Part shown: positions 26,402 through 35,169 of the stretch, one piece after another | Position numbering within the stretch: position 1 is the first letter of the stretch | Layout: every line of letters starts with the position of its first letter | DNA from: Berkiella sp963829835 | GTDB lineage: Bacteria; Pseudomonadota; Gammaproteobacteria; Berkiellales; Berkiellaceae | Direction of reading: 5' to 3' | Length of the DNA: 64,000 bases | Assembly (NCBI GenBank): GCA_963829835.1 | Contig: CAWHKC010000004.1 | Span: 620,001-684,000 of the forward strand | Made by a program: the position numbers and the translations under genes | Notes under the pieces: model-generated | Told to the model about the DNA's origin: nothing | The model's database searches: none | Seen by the model: only the letters and a program-made list of their open reading frames with translations

Positions 26402-28412
26402 ATGAAACCCCACTTAGTAATTCATTTACTGTTTTTATGATATTTTCTACGGTAATTCCTAAAGCATGATAAATCTCAGGTGCTGGTGCTGATTCACCAT
26501 ATCTGTCAATGGCAATAACTCGACCTTGTGGTCCAACATATTTATGCCAGCAAAGACTTGCTCCCGCTTCCACCGCCACACGTGTTGTCACACTTGGCGG
26601 TAACACTTTTTCTTGGTAAGCCTTATCTTGCTCGGCAAACATTTCCCAACACGGCATTGAAACAACTTGTACGGCGATATTTTTAGCCTTGAGTTGTTTT
26701 GCAGCATCCATACACAAGGCGACTTCCGATCCGGTACTCATCAAAATCACTTTTGGAGTTCCTTCGCATGGCATTAAAATGTAAGCGCCCTTTTGGATAT
26801 CAGTTAATGTATTTGCGTCTCTTGCCTGCGCTGGAACTGCTTGGCGCGTCAAAATCAGCGTGGTAGGACCATCCGTTCTTTCAATGGCAGCTTGCCAAGC
26901 AACTACAGTTTCGGTGGCATCACAAGGACGCCAATTATGTAATCCTGGGGTTGCGCGTAGCATCGTTAAATGTTCAATCGGTTGATGGGTCGGACCATCT
27001 TCTCCTAACCCAATGGAATCATGACTAAACACAAATAATGATCGTTGTTTCATTAAAGCGGCTAATCGAACAGCATTACGCATATAATCTAAAAATGTTA
27101 AGAACGTACCACCGTAAGGTATAATTCCACCATATAATGCCATGCCATTCATGATGGCCGCCATGCCAAATTCACGGACACCATAATGAAGATAATTACC
27201 TTCAGGATGTTCATGCGAAATGACTTTTGATCCCCCCCAGGCAGTTAAGTTGGATTCAGTTAAATCAGCAGAGCCACCCAGCATTTCGGGTAAAATCTCA
27301 CCAATACTTTCTAATACCAATTGAGAGGCTTTGCGAGTTGCTAAGGCTTTACCTTGTTGTTGGGTATTTTGCAACAAGGCTTCAATATGAGACTTCCAAA
27401 CTTCGGGCAATTTTTTCTCAAAGCGTCTTGTTAATTCATTAGCCAATTGAGGATATTTAGCTTGATATTGTGTAAATAGTGATTGCCAAGCTGTTTGACG
27501 CTCGATGCCTTTTTCTTTTGCATTCCATGCATTTTTTATTTCAGGTGGAATGATAAAAGGAGGATATTGCCAACCTAATGTTTCTCTTGCTGCGCTGACT
27601 TCATTTTCACCCAGAGCAGAACCATGACACTTTTCTGTACCCTGTAGTTTAGGCGCTCCAAATCCAATGATGGTTTTACAACAAATTAAAGTGGGTTGTT
27701 GTGTATTGGCACGCGCTTCATCGATGGCTTTTTGGATTGAAGGACCGTCATGACCATCGACATCTCTAATAACTTGCCAACCATAACTTTCAAATCTTTC
27801 AGGGGTATTATCGCTAAACCATTTTTTGACAGGACCATCGATAGAAATGCCATTATCGTCCCAAAAGGCAATTAATTTGCCAAGGCCAAGTGTGCCAGCA
27901 AATGAACAGGCTTCATGTGAAATGCCTTCCATTAAACATCCATCACCTAAAAAGGCATAAGTCCAATGATCGATGAGGGGAAACCCTTCACGATTAAAAG
28001 TTGCTGCCAAATTACGCTCAGCAATCGCCATGCCCACGGCATTGGCAATGCCCTGGCCTAGTGGACCCGTTGTTGTTTCAACACCAGCGGTAATTCCAAA
28101 TTCAGGATGGCCTGGGGTTTTTGAGTGCAATTGACGAAATTGCATTAAATCTTCGATTGAAAGGTCGTAGCCGCTAAGATGCAACAACGAATAAAGTAGC
28201 ATTGAACCATGGCCATTGGATAATACAAATCGGTCTCGATTTGGCCAATGAGGGTCTGCTGGATTATGTTGCAAATAATCAGTCCATAGCACTTGCGCTA
28301 TATCTGCCATACCCATGGGGGCCCCAGGATGTCCTGAGTTGGCTTTTTGTACGGCATCCATACTGAGCGCACGGATAGCATTGGCTAATTGACGGCGTGA
28401 AGGCGCAACCAT
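26391..28412 (-). CDS. tkt: transketolase
   Basis: A 673-residue thiamine-diphosphate enzyme moving two-carbon units between sugar phosphates. Motifs: GHPGAPMGMADIAQVLW near residue 27, the TPP/Mg site FLGDGCLMEGISHEAC near 155, DNNGISIDG, GLGEDGPTHQPIEHL near 465 and the C-terminal TGSEVALCM. GAGGAGC lies six bases before the ATG. It is the first gene of the operon with gap, pgk, pyk and fba, joining the pentose phosphate branch to lower glycolysis. Confidence 0.96.
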   Translation of the reverse strand: MVAPSRRQLANAIRALSMDAVQKANSGHPGAPMGMADIAQVLWTDYLQHNPADPHWPNRDRFVLSNGHGSMLLYSLLHLSGYDLSIEDLMQFRQLHSKTPGHPEFGITAGVETTTGPLGQGIANAVGMAIAERNLAATFNREGFPLIDHWTYAFLGDGCLMEGISHEACSFAGTLGLGKLIAFWDDNGISIDGPVKKWFSDNTPERFESYGWQVIRDVDGHDGPSIQKAIDEARANTQQPTLICCKTIIGFGAPKLQGTEKCHGSALGENEVSAARETLGWQYPPFIIPPEIKNAWNAKEKGIERQTAWQSLFTQYQAKYPQLANELTRRFEKKLPEVWKSHIEALLQNTQQQGKALATRKASQLVLESIGEILPEMLGGSADLTESNLTAWGGSKVISHEHPEGNYLHYGVREFGMAAIMNGMALYGGIIPYGGTFLTFLDYMRNAVRLAALMKQRSLFVFSHDSIGLGEDGPTHQPIEHLTMLRATPGLHNWRPCDATETVVAWQAAIERTDGPTTLILTRQAVPAQARDANTLTDIQKGAYILMPCEGTPKVILMSTGSEVALCMDAAKQLKAKNIAVQVVSMPCWEMFAEQDKAYQEKVLPPSVTTRVAVEAGASLCWHKYVGPQGRVIAIDRYGESAPAPEIYHALGITVENIIKTVNELLSGVSYDN

Positions 28413-28475
28413 GGATAGCTCCTCAACAATAGTTTGTCATTAAGATTACATAATATGGCCTGAAAGGACGGGCAA

Positions 28476-28481
28476 ATTATA
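28476..28481 (-). promoter_or_regulatory. putative -10 element of the tkt-gap-pgk-pyk-fba operon
   Basis: TATAAT on the minus strand, 63 bases before the tkt ATG. The matching -35 region (TTTAGGGA) is weak, so activation or an extended -10 may be needed. Confidence 0.4.
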
Positions 28482-28507
28482 TCACCTGACTATGAAAGTC
28501 CCTAAAC

Positions 28508-29059
28508 CTATCTCCATTTAATTGAACATCCTTGGCTGGCGACCTGATCTTTGGGTCCTTTTCCAGTAGCAGATATCAATTTCATTGCTTCAACTAATTC
28601 TCTTTTTGCCCCAGCGGGCGCTGGCTTGATGCCACTTTCATCTAATCGGCCTCGGTATTGCAACTTTAAGTTAGAATTGTAGCCAAAAAAGTCAGGGGTG
28701 CAGATCGCCCCATATTGCTTCGCAATTTCTTGGGATTCATCTAATAAATAGGGAAAGGGAAAGGCTTGTTCCTTCGCTATTCTTTGCATATTTTTGTAGC
28801 TATCTTCAGGATAATCGGTAGGATCATTTGAACAAATAGCCACGCATCCAATGCCTGCCTCTTGCAGAACTTTAACGTCTTCAATCAATCGCGGCAAAAT
28901 CGCTTTTACATACGGGCAATGATTGCAGATGAACATCACTAATAAGCCATGATTAGTAGAGCAATCCGCCAAACTATAATATTTACCATCAACACCTAGT
29001 AATCTAAAATCTGGGGCAATTTTGCCAAAATCACACACTGGTGTTTTCATCAACGGCAT
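28508..29059 (-). CDS. thioredoxin-fold (redoxin/AhpC-TSA) protein
   Basis: A 183-residue cytoplasmic protein. After PDFRLLGVDGKYYSL comes the active-site region LLVMFICNHCPYVKA, a C-x-x-C (CNHC) near residue 46, then CVAICSNDPTDYPEDS and CTPDFFGYNSN. This is the family often annotated as thioredoxin-like redoxin with a CNHCPY site. Its substrate is unknown. It diverges from metK. Confidence 0.85.
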   Translation of the reverse strand: MPLMKTPVCDFGKIAPDFRLLGVDGKYYSLADCSTNHGLLVMFICNHCPYVKAILPRLIEDVKVLQEAGIGCVAICSNDPTDYPEDSYKNMQRIAKEQAFPFPYLLDESQEIAKQYGAICTPDFFGYNSNLKLQYRGRLDESGIKPAPAGAKRELVEAMKLISATGKGPKDQVASQGCSIKWR

Positions 29060-29091
29060 ATTTATCTTCCTGTTTTATACAAACTGGGGTT

Positions 29092-29103
29092 GAGTATATA
29101 CTC
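29092..29103. promoter_or_regulatory. 12-bp perfect palindrome in the redoxin/metK intergenic region
   Basis: GAGTATATACTC is a perfect dyad between divergent genes, which suits an operator, but no regulator is identified and chance is possible. Downstream, GGTCAC occurs twice about 31 bases apart, before metK. Confidence 0.25.
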
Positions 29104-29167
29104 TTTTACACTTTTGAGGTCACATGCTAACCTTTCTTCACTTATTAGGTCACGGATGAAAATCAAA

Positions 29168-30328
29168 ATGTCAAATTACCGATTATTTACTTCTGAATCT
29201 GTCTCTGAAGGACATCCAGACAAAATTGCCGATCAAATTTCTGATGCTGTGTTAGATGAGATTCTAAAGCAAGACCCTTCAGCGAGAGTCGCCTGCGAAA
29301 CATTTACTAAAACCGGGATGGTTCTTGTGGGTGGAGAAGTGAGAACTACTGCTTGGGTGGATATCGAAAACATTGTACGCGAAGTTGTGAAAGACATTGG
29401 TTATAACCATTCTGATCTTGGTTTTGATTTTGAATGTATCGCGGTATTAAATGCCATTGGTAAACAATCTCCGGATATTGCCTTGGGGGTTGATGAAACA
29501 GAAAATCATGAACAAGGCGCTGGCGACCAAGGACTGATGTTTGGTTATGCCTCCAATGAAACAGCGGTGCTCATGCCTGCCCCCATCACTTATGCTCATT
29601 TATTAATGATGCGACAAGCTTTTGTGCGAAAGCAAAAAATACTCCCCTGGTTACGACCTGATGCCAAAAGCCAAGTCACCATGAGATATGAAAATGGCAA
29701 ACCGGTTGGGGTAGAAAGTATTGTACTCTCAACACAACATGATCCTGATATCACACAGTCTCAAATCGTTGAAGCTGTCATGGAAGAGATCATCAAACCC
29801 GTTATACCGGCAAATTGGCTCACCAAAGAAACGCTTTATCATATCAACCCAACAGGCCGTTTTGTGATTGGTGGCCCTCATGGTGATTGCGGTTTAACGG
29901 GGCGTAAAATTATTGTAGATACCTATGGTGGCATGGCAAGGCATGGCGGAGGGGCAATGTCTGGTAAAGATGCCTCTAAAGTGGATAGATCCGCAGCTTA
30001 TGCCGCTCGTTATGTTGCTAAAAATATAGTTAGCGCAGGGATTGCCGATAAAATTGAAATACAAGTGTCCTATGCCATTGGTTTGGCAACACCAACTTCA
30101 ATAGCTGTTGAAACTTTTGGCACTGGTAAAATTTCTGATGAAAAAATTGTCAAATTAATTCAAGAGCATTTTGACTTGCGTCCCAAAGGGATAATAAAAA
30201 TGCTTGATTTATTAAAACCAATTTATCGCAAAACGGCAGCTTATGGGCATTTTGGTCGAGAAGATGCCGGATTTACCTGGGAGCGCCTTGATAAAGTAAA
30301 AATCTTAAAAGATGCTGCTTTTGGTTAA
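29168..30328 (+). CDS. metK: S-adenosylmethionine synthetase
   Basis: A 386-residue enzyme making SAM from methionine and ATP. Motifs: LFTSESVSEGHPDKIADQIS at the N-terminus, the adenine loop GAGDQGLMFGYA near residue 116, GPHGDCGLTGRKIIVDTYGG near 235 and the P-loop-like GGGAMSGKDASKVDRSAAY. I favour the ATG at 29168 because family members begin just ahead of LFTSESVSEG; an ATG four codons earlier is possible. It is followed at 14 bases by ahcY, forming a methyl-cycle unit. I saw no known SAM riboswitch class in the leader. Confidence 0.96.
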   Translation: MSNYRLFTSESVSEGHPDKIADQISDAVLDEILKQDPSARVACETFTKTGMVLVGGEVRTTAWVDIENIVREVVKDIGYNHSDLGFDFECIAVLNAIGKQSPDIALGVDETENHEQGAGDQGLMFGYASNETAVLMPAPITYAHLLMMRQAFVRKQKILPWLRPDAKSQVTMRYENGKPVGVESIVLSTQHDPDITQSQIVEAVMEEIIKPVIPANWLTKETLYHINPTGRFVIGGPHGDCGLTGRKIIVDTYGGMARHGGGAMSGKDASKVDRSAAYAARYVAKNIVSAGIADKIEIQVSYAIGLATPTSIAVETFGTGKISDEKIVKLIQEHFDLRPKGIIKMLDLLKPIYRKTAAYGHFGREDAGFTWERLDKVKILKDAAFG

Positions 30329-30342
30329 AGGAACCTATTCAG

Positions 30343-31650
30343 ATGCATTCTAAACCTGCGCAAGAAAACGATTATTGGATAGCCGATTTGAGCCTCGCCG
30401 AGTGGGGTCGCAAAGAAATTGCGATTGCCTACACTGAAATGCCCGGATTGAAGGCAATATGTGACAAATATGGCAAAGAGAAACCTTTGAAAGGTGCTCG
30501 CATTGCAGGTTGTTTACATATGACCATTCAAACAGCCGTTCTCATCGAAACTTTGATTACGTTGGGCGCAACAGTCAGATGGTCTTCTTGTAATATATTT
30601 TCAACTCAGGATCATGCCGCAGCCGCCATGGCAGCAAAGGGGATCCCTGTTTTTGCTAAAAAAGGTGAAACTGAAGAAGAATTTTGGTGGTGCATAGAAC
30701 AAACACTGTATGGTCAAGATGATTGGCGACCCAATCTTCTTTTAGATGATGGTGGCGATTTAACAAAAATCATTCATGAAAAACATCCAGAATTGTTGGC
30801 AGATATCAAAGGTTTATCTGAAGAAACCACAACAGGTGTCCACCGATTATATGAAATGGCAAAAGAAGGGTTGCTGAAAGTTCCTGCCATCAATGTGAAT
30901 GATTCTGTCACGAAATCTAAATTCGATAACCTATATGGCTGTCGTGAGTCCCTTTTGGATGGGATCAAGCGCGCAACAGATGTGATGATCGCTGGTAAAA
31001 TTGCTGTGGTTTTGGGATATGGTGATGTTGGCAAAGGCTGTGCCCAAGCTTTTAGAGGATTTGGTGCCACTGTGTGGATCACTGAAATTGATCCCATCTG
31101 TGCGCTTCAAGCCGCTATGGAAGGATATCGTGTTGTCACAATGGATGAGGCTGCAAGTCAGGGTGATATTTTTGTCACCGCCACTGGTAACTATCATGTG
31201 ATTAATCATGAACATATGCAAAAAATGAAGCATCAAGCCATTATTGCGAATATTGGTCATTTTGATTCAGAGATTGATGTCGCCTCGATGAAAAAATATA
31301 CTTGGGAAAATATTAAACCCCAGGTTGATCATATTATTTTCCCAGATGGTAAAAGACTCATCTTGTTGGCTGAAGGTAGGCTTGTGAATTTAGGCTGTGG
31401 CACAGGCCATCCAAGCTTTGTGATGTCGGCATCATTTACCAATCAAGTGTTGGCGCAAATCGAATTGTGGAAAAATAGTTCAGCTTACCCTATTGGTGTG
31501 CATGTGCTTCCTAAACTGCTTGATGAGCATGTCGCCAGATTACATTTAGATAAGGTTGGTGCTAAACTGACTACTTTAACGGCTGAACAAGCAAAATACC
31601 TTGGCGTAAAAGTCGAAGGGCCCTATAAGCCAGATTATTACAGATATTAA
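30343..31650 (+). CDS. ahcY: S-adenosylhomocysteine hydrolase
   Basis: A 435-residue NAD-dependent enzyme splitting SAH to adenosine and homocysteine. Features: GCLHMTIQTAVLIETL, WSSCNIFSTQDHAAAA, the catalytic GVHRLYEMAKEG region, NAD loop VLGYGDVGKGCAQAFRGFGA near residue 222, and the C-terminal KPDYYRY. Together with metK upstream it makes and recycles the methyl donor. rsmE, which consumes SAM, follows after six bases. Confidence 0.97.
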   Translation: MHSKPAQENDYWIADLSLAEWGRKEIAIAYTEMPGLKAICDKYGKEKPLKGARIAGCLHMTIQTAVLIETLITLGATVRWSSCNIFSTQDHAAAAMAAKGIPVFAKKGETEEEFWWCIEQTLYGQDDWRPNLLLDDGGDLTKIIHEKHPELLADIKGLSEETTTGVHRLYEMAKEGLLKVPAINVNDSVTKSKFDNLYGCRESLLDGIKRATDVMIAGKIAVVLGYGDVGKGCAQAFRGFGATVWITEIDPICALQAAMEGYRVVTMDEAASQGDIFVTATGNYHVINHEHMQKMKHQAIIANIGHFDSEIDVASMKKYTWENIKPQVDHIIFPDGKRLILLAEGRLVNLGCGTGHPSFVMSASFTNQVLAQIELWKNSSAYPIGVHVLPKLLDEHVARLHLDKVGAKLTTLTAEQAKYLGVKVEGPYKPDYYRY

Positions 31651-31656
31651 ACCACC

Positions 31657-32394
31657 ATGTTTATTCCCCGTATCTATTATCCTCATCCCTTACACACGGG
31701 TGAGATTGTGTCTTTGGAAAAAGAAACCGCTCATTATGTGACAACTGTCATTCGACTTAAGAATGAAGAACTTGTGATTCTCTTCAATGGCGAGGGCGGT
31801 GAATATGTTGCGAAGCTTTGTATAGAAAGAAAGCGTGCTCTAGCAAGCATCATTTCTTTTAACGATATCAATAAAGAGTCTTCATTAGAAATTCATCTTG
31901 GCCAAGGATTAGCCCGTGGTGATCGGATGGATATTGTCGTTCAAAAAGCAACAGAGCTTGGCGTGAAAAGTATTACCCCTTTGTTCACTAAGCAAAGTCA
32001 TGTAAAACTATCTGAAGAACGAGCAGACAAACGCGTGCTGCATTGGCAAAAAATTGCGATTAGTGCTTGCGAACAAAGCGGTCGAACATTTATCCCTATT
32101 ATTAATGAACCCATCAATGTAACCGATTGGGTAGGGCAGAATTTCGTTGGCACTTCAATACTCTTGGACACAACCTGTCAATCTCCCTTAAAAGATCTCA
32201 AAACGCCAACCGCCATCAGAATAGCGATAGGCCCCGAAAGTGGCTGGGAAGAGCATGAAACGGCGTTTATGATTTCTCATGGATTTACGCCTGCAACGTT
32301 AGGTCCTCGTATTTTACGAACAGAAACCGCAAGTATAGCTACCATCAGTATTCTGCAAGGATTGTTTGGTGATTTAGCAGGGATCGTGAATTAG
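31657..32394 (+). CDS. rsmE: 16S rRNA m3U1498 methyltransferase RsmE
   Basis: A 245-residue SPOUT methyltransferase. An N-terminal PUA-like barrel (1-70) precedes the knotted SAM-binding domain with GDRMDIVVQKATELGV, AIGPESGWEEHE near residue 190 and LGPRILRTETASI, all characteristic of RsmE. It is the third gene of a metK-ahcY-rsmE operon. Its last 21 bases overlap the end of the convergent CheW-like gene. Confidence 0.93.
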   Translation: MFIPRIYYPHPLHTGEIVSLEKETAHYVTTVIRLKNEELVILFNGEGGEYVAKLCIERKRALASIISFNDINKESSLEIHLGQGLARGDRMDIVVQKATELGVKSITPLFTKQSHVKLSEERADKRVLHWQKIAISACEQSGRTFIPIINEPINVTDWVGQNFVGTSILLDTTCQSPLKDLKTPTAIRIAIGPESGWEEHETAFMISHGFTPATLGPRILRTETASIATISILQGLFGDLAGIVN

Positions 32395-32844
32395 TTTTTC
32401 GACTTCTTTTGAAAGATGCGCAATATCAAGTAATAGGTATTCTTTTGAATCCTCCTCATCATTAGATCTCTTAACACTTTTTTTGTTTTTATCAATCCAA
32501 GTAAAATCATCAGGTTTCACTCTTAGTCGTGAAGGGTGCTTTTCCATTAATATAGCAAAATAGGGTGGAAGTGATTTATTTAAAAATAAGGCATTAATGA
32601 TTGCAAATTTCGCCTGATTTGGTATTTTATAAGACCCATTCATATCAGGCGTTAAAAGAGGCAAAGAGTATCCGCGCCATACTAAAGAAGCTAAGCAAAA
32701 ATCTCTATCCAACGAGTGATATTCACCTAAAATCCCCACTTCCGCGACAGCAACGACGGGTAATAAATAGGATCTGTCTTGAGAAGTGAATAAAATACAA
32801 TCTATGGTTGTTTTTTCGCTATTTTCCATTGGTTTCATCATCAT
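32374..32844 (-). CDS. CheW-like protein, ChpC type
   Basis: A 156-residue CheW-fold protein: CILFTSQDRSYLLPVVAVAEV near the start, LVWRGYSLPLLTPD and a C-terminal helix. CheW proteins couple receptors to CheA-type kinases; in the Pseudomonas Pil-Chp cluster the CheW homologue downstream of chpA is ChpC, the same place as here. The start overlaps the end of the kinase gene by about 25 bases. The middle is charged and diverged (RSNDEEDSKEY). Confidence 0.7.
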   Translation of the reverse strand: MMMKPMENSEKTTIDCILFTSQDRSYLLPVVAVAEVGILGEYHSLDRDFCLASLVWRGYSLPLLTPDMNGSYKIPNQAKFAIINALFLNKSLPPYFAILMEKHPSRLRVKPDDFTWIDKNKKSVKRSNDEEDSKEYLLLDIAHLSKEVEKLIHDPC

Positions 32845-35155
32845 GATGTTGATATTTTCGTATTAACTTTAATAACTCTTCTTCAAGAAAAGGCTTCGTT
32901 AAATAGGCATCTGCCCCTGCATTCATCGCTCGTAATCGATGCTTTTCTCCCGCTCTTGAGGTAATCATAATCACCGGGATATTTTTATACTTATCAGAGC
33001 CTTTCATTCTCTCGACAACTTGAAATCCATCCATGCGCGGCATTTCAATATCTAGCAATACGATGTCTGGTAAGGTATGAGCCATCACCTCAAAAGCATC
33101 CAAACCATCTATCGCAGTTAAGGGCTTGAAAAAATGCCTTTTCAGCAATCGACTCGTTACTTGCCTTACTGTCATTGAATCATCCACGATCAGCACTTTT
33201 GTTTCATCAATCTTGCCTTTCTCTTCATTATGCGATTTTTGCATTCTCCCCAATGCACGCTGGATCAGATATTGAGCATTGAGAACAAGAACGATTTTAC
33301 CATCACCTAATAATGATACTCCTGATATTTCCTTCACAAATTGTAATTGTATTCCAGCAGGTTTTATCATGATTTCACGACTACCAATCAACTTATCAAT
33401 CACAAAGGCAACATGCTCTTTTTCCGATTGCAAAAAAATGACAGGTAATGCATCAAAATCGTGTTTATAATCATCCCACTTCCTTTCTCCTAACACTTCA
33501 GCCAAATAAAACAATTCATAAGTGCCTTGTGCATATTTTATTTGACCATGTCCTGATTTCAATTTTTCTTTAAGCTCTTGACTTGGAACACGCGTGATTG
33601 CTGCCAAATTAGCTAAAGGGATGGAATAGATTTGCTCACCGACTATCAGTATTAAGGCTTGACTCAAAGATAAGCTAAAGGGAAGATGAATGGTAAAAGC
33701 AGTACCAACTGATTTACGCGTGTTTACTTGGAGCGTACCCCCTAATTTATTGATTTCTGCGTTGACCACATCCATTCCTACGCCTCTTCCTGAAATGGGT
33801 GTAATAATCGATTTAGTGCTAAAACCTGGTAATGATATTATCTGAATAGCATCTGCCTTTGACATGGCCACTTTCGGGTCCCATAATTTTTTTTCAACCG
33901 CCTTTTCCCTTACTTTATCAAAGTCAATTCCTTGACCATCATCAGCCAAGTGAATAATAATTTCATTACCTTGTCGAAACATGGATAACGTTATAACACC
34001 ATAAGGTGGTTTACCTGATTGTTCCCTAACTTCAGGCGCTTCAATGCCATGATCTATAGCATTTCGGACCATATGTTCTAACCCTGGTATCAGTCTTTCC
34101 AAAATTTTTCTATCGACCTCACCTTGAGCTTTTAAGCACTCAAAGCGTATTTCTTTTCCTAATTCATGTGATACCTGACGGATAATTCGCTTTAATCTTG
34201 GCACTAAGCTTTCTAGCGAAATCATTCTAGCATGCGTTATTCCTTCTTCTAGACTTCTTGCAGCCCTCCCTTGCTCTACAAGAAGTCCTTCAAGACTCCT
34301 TGTCGATAAAACAACAGATGAATTTAATTGCTCAAGGACATTTAACTTATCAACAAGTAACCGAGTAGATTGTTGCAAAAATGAATATCTATCAAACTCT
34401 AAAATATCAAATTCTTCGTAACTTTTTTCATTGATGACTGTTTGATACATTCGCAGATTTGTATCAGCTTTTACCTGCAAATATCGCATTTGCTCTTGAA
34501 TTAATTTAATTTCTTTAGTCATTTCAGCAAGTGTTTCACGTGCTCCTCCCAATTGTTGTGCAAGATGAGATCGTGCAATGTTAATTTGACCGGCAAGTTT
34601 GCTAAATGTTTCTAGCAGATCCGATTTTAAACGTATTACTTCGATCGGGCCTTGATCTTGAGGTCCTTTTCTAACAAAATCAGCTGGAACAAAATCCAAT
34701 TCATCTGATAAGACTTCTTTTACTTTTACTTTTGCTTTTTGTTCAATTATTTGTTCATCAACACTAGATTGAAGTGCATGAAAGCAGGTTCTTAATTGGG
34801 CAAGCGGTATATCCTCATCAGGAGGTAATGCTGATTTTGAAAGCGCGTCAACATAAAAATTGATATAGTCTATTGAAAGCTGTATTTCTTTTAATACAGG
34901 AGCGTTTGGATCTAACTCTTTACTATGAACTTTTTGAATAATCTGTTCTAAACAGTGGACATATTCACTAATAGCCGTTAAGCCCATCATTCTCGCACTA
35001 CCTTTCAAGGTATGTAGCTCGCGTAAGATGGGTTCAACAAGAGAAATTTCAGTTAAGGATAAACGCCATTTTTCTAAATGGTTATTAATCGCCTCGAGAA
35101 GATCCCTCGCTTCTTCAATAAAAATTTGAATGAGTTCGTCATCGTATTCCATCAC
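32819..35155 (-). CDS. hybrid CheA-type histidine kinase, PilL/ChpA-like
   Basis: A 778-residue kinase. Order: Hpt domain (phospho-His in LRELHTLKGSARMMG near residue 48), linker, dimerisation helices, HATPase (HMVRNAIDHGIEAPEVREQ near 365, DDGQGIDFDKV, GRGVGMDVV), CheW-like domain (about 500-630) and a C-terminal receiver (VLIVDDSMTVRQV, then PDIVLLDIEMPRMDGFQVV with the phospho-Asp, and KPF). Pseudomonas ChpA is about three times longer and has many Hpt domains, so this is a compact version with one. It should phosphorylate its own receiver and act in type IV pilus control. Confidence 0.88.
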   Translation of the reverse strand: MMEYDDELIQIFIEEARDLLEAINNHLEKWRLSLTEISLVEPILRELHTLKGSARMMGLTAISEYVHCLEQIIQKVHSKELDPNAPVLKEIQLSIDYINFYVDALSKSALPPDEDIPLAQLRTCFHALQSSVDEQIIEQKAKVKVKEVLSDELDFVPADFVRKGPQDQGPIEVIRLKSDLLETFSKLAGQINIARSHLAQQLGGARETLAEMTKEIKLIQEQMRYLQVKADTNLRMYQTVINEKSYEEFDILEFDRYSFLQQSTRLLVDKLNVLEQLNSSVVLSTRSLEGLLVEQGRAARSLEEGITHARMISLESLVPRLKRIIRQVSHELGKEIRFECLKAQGEVDRKILERLIPGLEHMVRNAIDHGIEAPEVREQSGKPPYGVITLSMFRQGNEIIIHLADDGQGIDFDKVREKAVEKKLWDPKVAMSKADAIQIISLPGFSTKSIITPISGRGVGMDVVNAEINKLGGTLQVNTRKSVGTAFTIHLPFSLSLSQALILIVGEQIYSIPLANLAAITRVPSQELKEKLKSGHGQIKYAQGTYELFYLAEVLGERKWDDYKHDFDALPVIFLQSEKEHVAFVIDKLIGSREIMIKPAGIQLQFVKEISGVSLLGDGKIVLVLNAQYLIQRALGRMQKSHNEEKGKIDETKVLIVDDSMTVRQVTSRLLKRHFFKPLTAIDGLDAFEVMAHTLPDIVLLDIEMPRMDGFQVVERMKGSDKYKNIPVIMITSRAGEKHRLRAMNAGADAYLTKPFLEEELLKLIRKYQHHDDETNGK

Positions 35156-35169
35156 AATCCCAACCCGAT

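Noticed and set aside
29060..29167. SAM or SAH riboswitch upstream of metK-ahcY
   Set aside because: I could not match the leader to any riboswitch consensus I know; only a short dyad and GGTCAC repeats are visible.
30774..31260. Minus-strand frames opposite ahcY
   Set aside because: They lie wholly within a well-conserved gene and show no independent features.
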